This document shows, in pieces, positions 61,538-64,000 of a DNA stretch of 64,000 bases. Source of the DNA: Mycolicibacterium wolinskyi (lineage in GTDB: Bacteria; Actinomycetota; Actinomycetes; Mycobacteriales; Mycobacteriaceae); contig NZ_LQQA01000015.1 in the NCBI RefSeq assembly GCF_002101965.1, positions 310,001 through 374,000 on the forward strand, read 5' to 3'. The translations under genes and the position numbers were made by a program. Position 1 is the first letter of the stretch. Each line of letters starts with the position of its first letter. The notes under the pieces were generated by a model. It was not told where the DNA came from. It worked only from the letters and a program-made list of their open reading frames with translations, and ran no database searches.

Positions 61538-63727
61538 GTGATCGAGGGCAAGGCCGAGCACAAAGCCACGTTCTGCCGAATCTGCGAGCCGTTGTGCGGC
61601 ATGATCGCCACCGTCGAGGACGGCCGGTTGACCGCATTGCGGCCGGACAAGGACCATCCGCTGTCGGCAGGCTTCGCGTGCCAGAAGGGCATCGCGTTCG
61701 CCGAGGTGGTCAACGATCCCGACCGCGTCACCACACCGTTGCGCCGGACCGATTCCGGATTCGTGCCCGTTGGCTGGGACGAAGCGCTCGACGACATCGC
61801 GGCCAGGCTCACGCGCATCCACCGCAGGCACGGTTCTGGTGCGGTGGCCTGGTACATGGGCAATCCCGCGGCGTTCAGCTACTCGCATCTGTTCGCGGCC
61901 ATCGCGTTCGCCAAGGGGATCGGTCCGGACAGTCATTTCTTCAGCTCGTCGACCCAGGACACGAGCAGTCGGCTGCTGGCCAACCAATTCCTCTACGGTG
62001 CACCGTTTCCGGTGCCGATACCCGATCTGATGCGCACCGACCTGCTGGTCATGCTCGGTGCGAACCCCGTGGTGTCGCACGGGAGCTTCCTGACGGCGCC
62101 GCGCATCAAGGACCGCATGCACGACATCGTCAAGCGCGGCGGACGTGTCGTCGTCGTCGATCCAAGACGAAGCGAGACGGCCGCCCAATTCGAATGGTTC
62201 GGCATCGTTCCCGACTCCGACGCGTACCTGCTGCTGTCGCTGCTGCACGTGCTGTTCACCGAAGGCCTCGTCGATCGGCTCGCCCGCGCACAGGCCGGCG
62301 GGCTGGACTGGCTGCAGGCGCAGTGCGCGCCGTTCAGCCCGGAGGCCACGAGTCGCCGCACCGGCATCCCCGCCGACACTGTGCGAGCGTTGGCGCGTGA
62401 CCTCGCGGGCACCGAACGTGCCGCCGTCTACGGGCGACTCGGCACGTGCGTCGGCCGCAGCGGCACGCTCACCACCTACCTGATCGACGCGGTCAACCTC
62501 GCCGCGGGCAACCTCGACGTCCCCGGCGGCAGTGTCTTCAGCACCCTCGGAATGCCCGGGCAGAAGTGGGGTTCGATGGCGATGGGCGCGTCGCTTCGGC
62601 GCAGCTACCGGCGCAAACGCACGCGCGTCGGCGGCTTCCGCTCGGTCATCGGCGCCGAGCCCGCCGCGCTGATGGCCAAGGAGATCTCCACGCCGGGCCG
62701 GCGACAGATCAAGGCGATGTTCATCAGCGCGGGCAACCCCGTGCTGTCGGTACCCAACGGCGACGAACTCGAGGCGGCGTTCGCCGAACTCGACCTGTCG
62801 GTGGGCTTGGATCTTTACGTCAACGAGACGACCGCGCACTGCGACTACGTGCTGCCGGTCACCTCGATGTACGAACGCGACGACTTCGCGGTGACGTTCC
62901 AGATGTTCCAGGCGACCCCGTTCCGGCAGGCGACCGATGCCGTCGTGGCGCCGCCCGGTCAGGCGCGCACCGAATGGGACATCATCGCCGACTTGATCGG
63001 CCGAACCGCCATCCGCACACCGGTTTTCACCGCGTTGCGATGGGCCGCCAAGGTCGCTGCCCGCCGGGGCAAGCGGCTGAGCCCCCGTCCGGCGATCGAC
63101 GTGATGATTCGGCTGTCGGAGGGCGGAGACCGGTTCGGACTTCGCCGCGGCGGGTTGACGTTTCGCCGGCTGATCGATCGTCACCCGCACGGCGTGGTGG
63201 TCGCACCCGAGATTCGTACCGGAGTACTGGGAGCCGTGGTGGTGTACCCGAAGGGGCGGGTTCGGCTTGCCCACGAAGACATCGCCACGGAGATCTCGGC
63301 CCTCGCAACGCGGAGCCAGCCGCCCGGTTACCCGTTGCGGATGATCGGCATGCGGGAGCCGCGCTCGGAGAACTCGTGGCTGCACAACTCACCGCTGCTG
63401 ATGCGGGGCAAGCGGGTTCAGTATGCGCTCATGCATGCCGATGACGCGGCCGCACGGCAGTTGTCGGACGGTGACGAGGTATGTGTGCGGTCGCCGTACG
63501 GCCAGATCGCCATTGCTGTTTCGCTGACCACCGATATCGTTCCGGGAACGGTGGCCATCCCGCACGGCTGGGGGCACAAGGGCAGCGGTGGCTGGCAGAT
63601 CGCCAACCGGGCCGGCGGGGCCAATGTCAACAGACTGATGTCCAGCGACCCGGCCGATGTCGAAGCATTGGCCGGAATGTCGTGGCTGACCGGGGTGCCA
63701 GTGCAGGTGGAGCCGTCCCGTTCCTGA
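61538..63727 (+). CDS. Molybdopterin oxidoreductase
   Basis: A 729-residue enzyme of the DMSO-reductase/formate-dehydrogenase superfamily. Residues 1-60 bind a 4Fe-4S cluster (FCRICEPLCG with Cys13, 16, 20 and the fourth in GFACQKG near 48). The main body holds the bis-MGD domains, with GANPVVSHGS and SAGNPVLSVPNG as cofactor motifs, and the C-terminal dinucleotide-binding domain ends in WQIANRAGGANVNRLMS. No twin-arginine signal is seen, so it is cytoplasmic. The GTG start follows operator site 4. It may hydroxylate or reduce a ring intermediate; substrate unknown. Confidence 0.88.
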   Translation: MIEGKAEHKATFCRICEPLCGMIATVEDGRLTALRPDKDHPLSAGFACQKGIAFAEVVNDPDRVTTPLRRTDSGFVPVGWDEALDDIAARLTRIHRRHGSGAVAWYMGNPAAFSYSHLFAAIAFAKGIGPDSHFFSSSTQDTSSRLLANQFLYGAPFPVPIPDLMRTDLLVMLGANPVVSHGSFLTAPRIKDRMHDIVKRGGRVVVVDPRRSETAAQFEWFGIVPDSDAYLLLSLLHVLFTEGLVDRLARAQAGGLDWLQAQCAPFSPEATSRRTGIPADTVRALARDLAGTERAAVYGRLGTCVGRSGTLTTYLIDAVNLAAGNLDVPGGSVFSTLGMPGQKWGSMAMGASLRRSYRRKRTRVGGFRSVIGAEPAALMAKEISTPGRRQIKAMFISAGNPVLSVPNGDELEAAFAELDLSVGLDLYVNETTAHCDYVLPVTSMYERDDFAVTFQMFQATPFRQATDAVVAPPGQARTEWDIIADLIGRTAIRTPVFTALRWAAKVAARRGKRLSPRPAIDVMIRLSEGGDRFGLRRGGLTFRRLIDRHPHGVVVAPEIRTGVLGAVVVYPKGRVRLAHEDIATEISALATRSQPPGYPLRMIGMREPRSENSWLHNSPLLMRGKRVQYALMHADDAAARQLSDGDEVCVRSPYGQIAIAVSLTTDIVPGTVAIPHGWGHKGSGGWQIANRAGGANVNRLMSSDPADVEALAGMSWLTGVPVQVEPSRS

Positions 63728-63728
63728 T

Positions 63729-63745
63729 ACCGTAAGCATTACGGT
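63729..63745. promoter_or_regulatory. 17-bp island operator, site 5 (perfect)
   Basis: ACCGTAA-GCA-TTACGGT is a perfect 7-3-7 dyad between the oxidoreductase stop and the aldehyde dehydrogenase GTG, 23 bases upstream of the latter. Confidence 0.7.
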
Positions 63746-63768
63746 TACGAGGTGCTCTGGAGGTAGTC

Positions 63769-64000
63769 GTGAGTGAAGCCGTGGCCGCAGCCACGAGCGT
63801 GGACGTCGGTGTTCGTGCGGCCGGCCGCGCCGAGAAACGAATGTTGATCGACGGCGTGCTGTTGGCCGCTGCGTCGGGCGCTGAGTTCGACAACATCAGT
63901 CCCGCAACAGGTCTCGTCCTCGGTCAGACGTCGGCGGCAGGTCCAGAGGACATGGACAAGGCGATCTCGGCGGCACGCCGTGCGTTCGACGAGTCGGACT
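63769..64000 (+). CDS. Aldehyde dehydrogenase, N-terminal part (cut by window edge)
   Basis: The GTG at 63769, preceded by CTGGAGG at 63757-63763, starts a frame open to the window end (77 codons). Residues 24-65 (RMLIDGVLLAAASGAEFDNI, then SPATGLVLGQTSAAGPEDM) match the N-terminal NAD-binding start of the aldehyde dehydrogenase superfamily. The catalytic Cys and Glu lie beyond the window. It follows the 17-bp operator site 5, so it is probably part of the island regulon. Confidence 0.8.
   Translation, partial: MSEAVAAATSVDVGVRAAGRAEKRMLIDGVLLAAASGAEFDNISPATGLVLGQTSAAGPEDMDKAISAARRAFDESD

Overview
This 64 kb window is high-GC chromosomal DNA whose gene content points to a rapidly growing mycobacterium (Mycolicibacterium, M. 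smegmatis-like). The reasons are the dense set of acyl-CoA dehydrogenases, acyl-CoA synthetases and crotonases, a mycofactocin-type short-chain dehydrogenase, an MmpL/RND transporter, frequent GTG starts with ATGA/GTGA overlaps, and an operon matching M. tuberculosis Rv1354c-Rv1355c (cyclic-di-GMP enzyme plus MoeY). No rRNA, tRNA, IS element, CRISPR array or phage gene was seen. The species is inferred, not proven.

Layout. 1-2.9 kb: a truncated tetR diverging from a ferredoxin/ferredoxin-NADP-reductase fusion, with a matching pair of inverted repeats between them, then an EamA exporter. 2.9-10 kb: an aromatic meta-cleavage cluster. tetR-acetaldehyde dehydrogenase-hydroxyoxovalerate aldolase face left; FAD hydroxylase-C-C hydrolase-extradiol dioxygenase-amidohydrolase face right, around a twin operator. 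10-12.4 kb: a paired acyl-CoA dehydrogenase. 12.6-20.6 kb: signalling genes (PAS protein, two tetR genes, a FAD-binding protein, a GAF-GGDEF-EAL enzyme, MoeY and a GNAT-like protein). 21-25 kb: purU, a MaoC hydratase, a flavin monooxygenase and a hydrolase. 25-31.6 kb: beta-oxidation genes with a GntR regulator. 31.6-32.6 kb: folD behind a ZTP (pfl) riboswitch.

32.6-64 kb is a large catabolic island: CoA transferase, three tandem acyl-CoA synthetases, several crotonases, a thiolase, a DapA-type aldolase, three amidohydrolases, paired acyl-CoA dehydrogenases, a lipid-transfer-type thiolase, a molybdopterin oxidoreductase and an aldehyde dehydrogenase. A CGNR regulator/hydrolase pair and an MmpL/TetR pair are interspersed. 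Five promoter regions in this island share a 17-bp palindrome, ACYGTAA-N3-TTACRGT. One copy lies in front of the tetR gene at 43.7-44.4 kb, so that TetR is the obvious candidate for a regulator of the island. The enzymes fit CoA-dependent degradation of a cyclic or branched carboxylic acid, but the substrate cannot be read from sequence.

The most unusual items are: (i) the shared 17-bp operator family; (ii) a dispersed 54-62 bp hairpin repeat (four copies, all just 3' of or between genes), one of which supplies the end of one gene and cuts off a relic of another; (iii) a 32-codon, translationally coupled remnant that looks like an internally deleted DUF35 partner of the lipid-transfer thiolase; (iv) the folD ZTP riboswitch with a Shine-Dalgarno-sequestering hairpin; and (v) the operon joining a GNAT-like protein, an E1-like/nitroreductase fusion and a cyclic-di-GMP enzyme behind an 11-bp perfect dyad.
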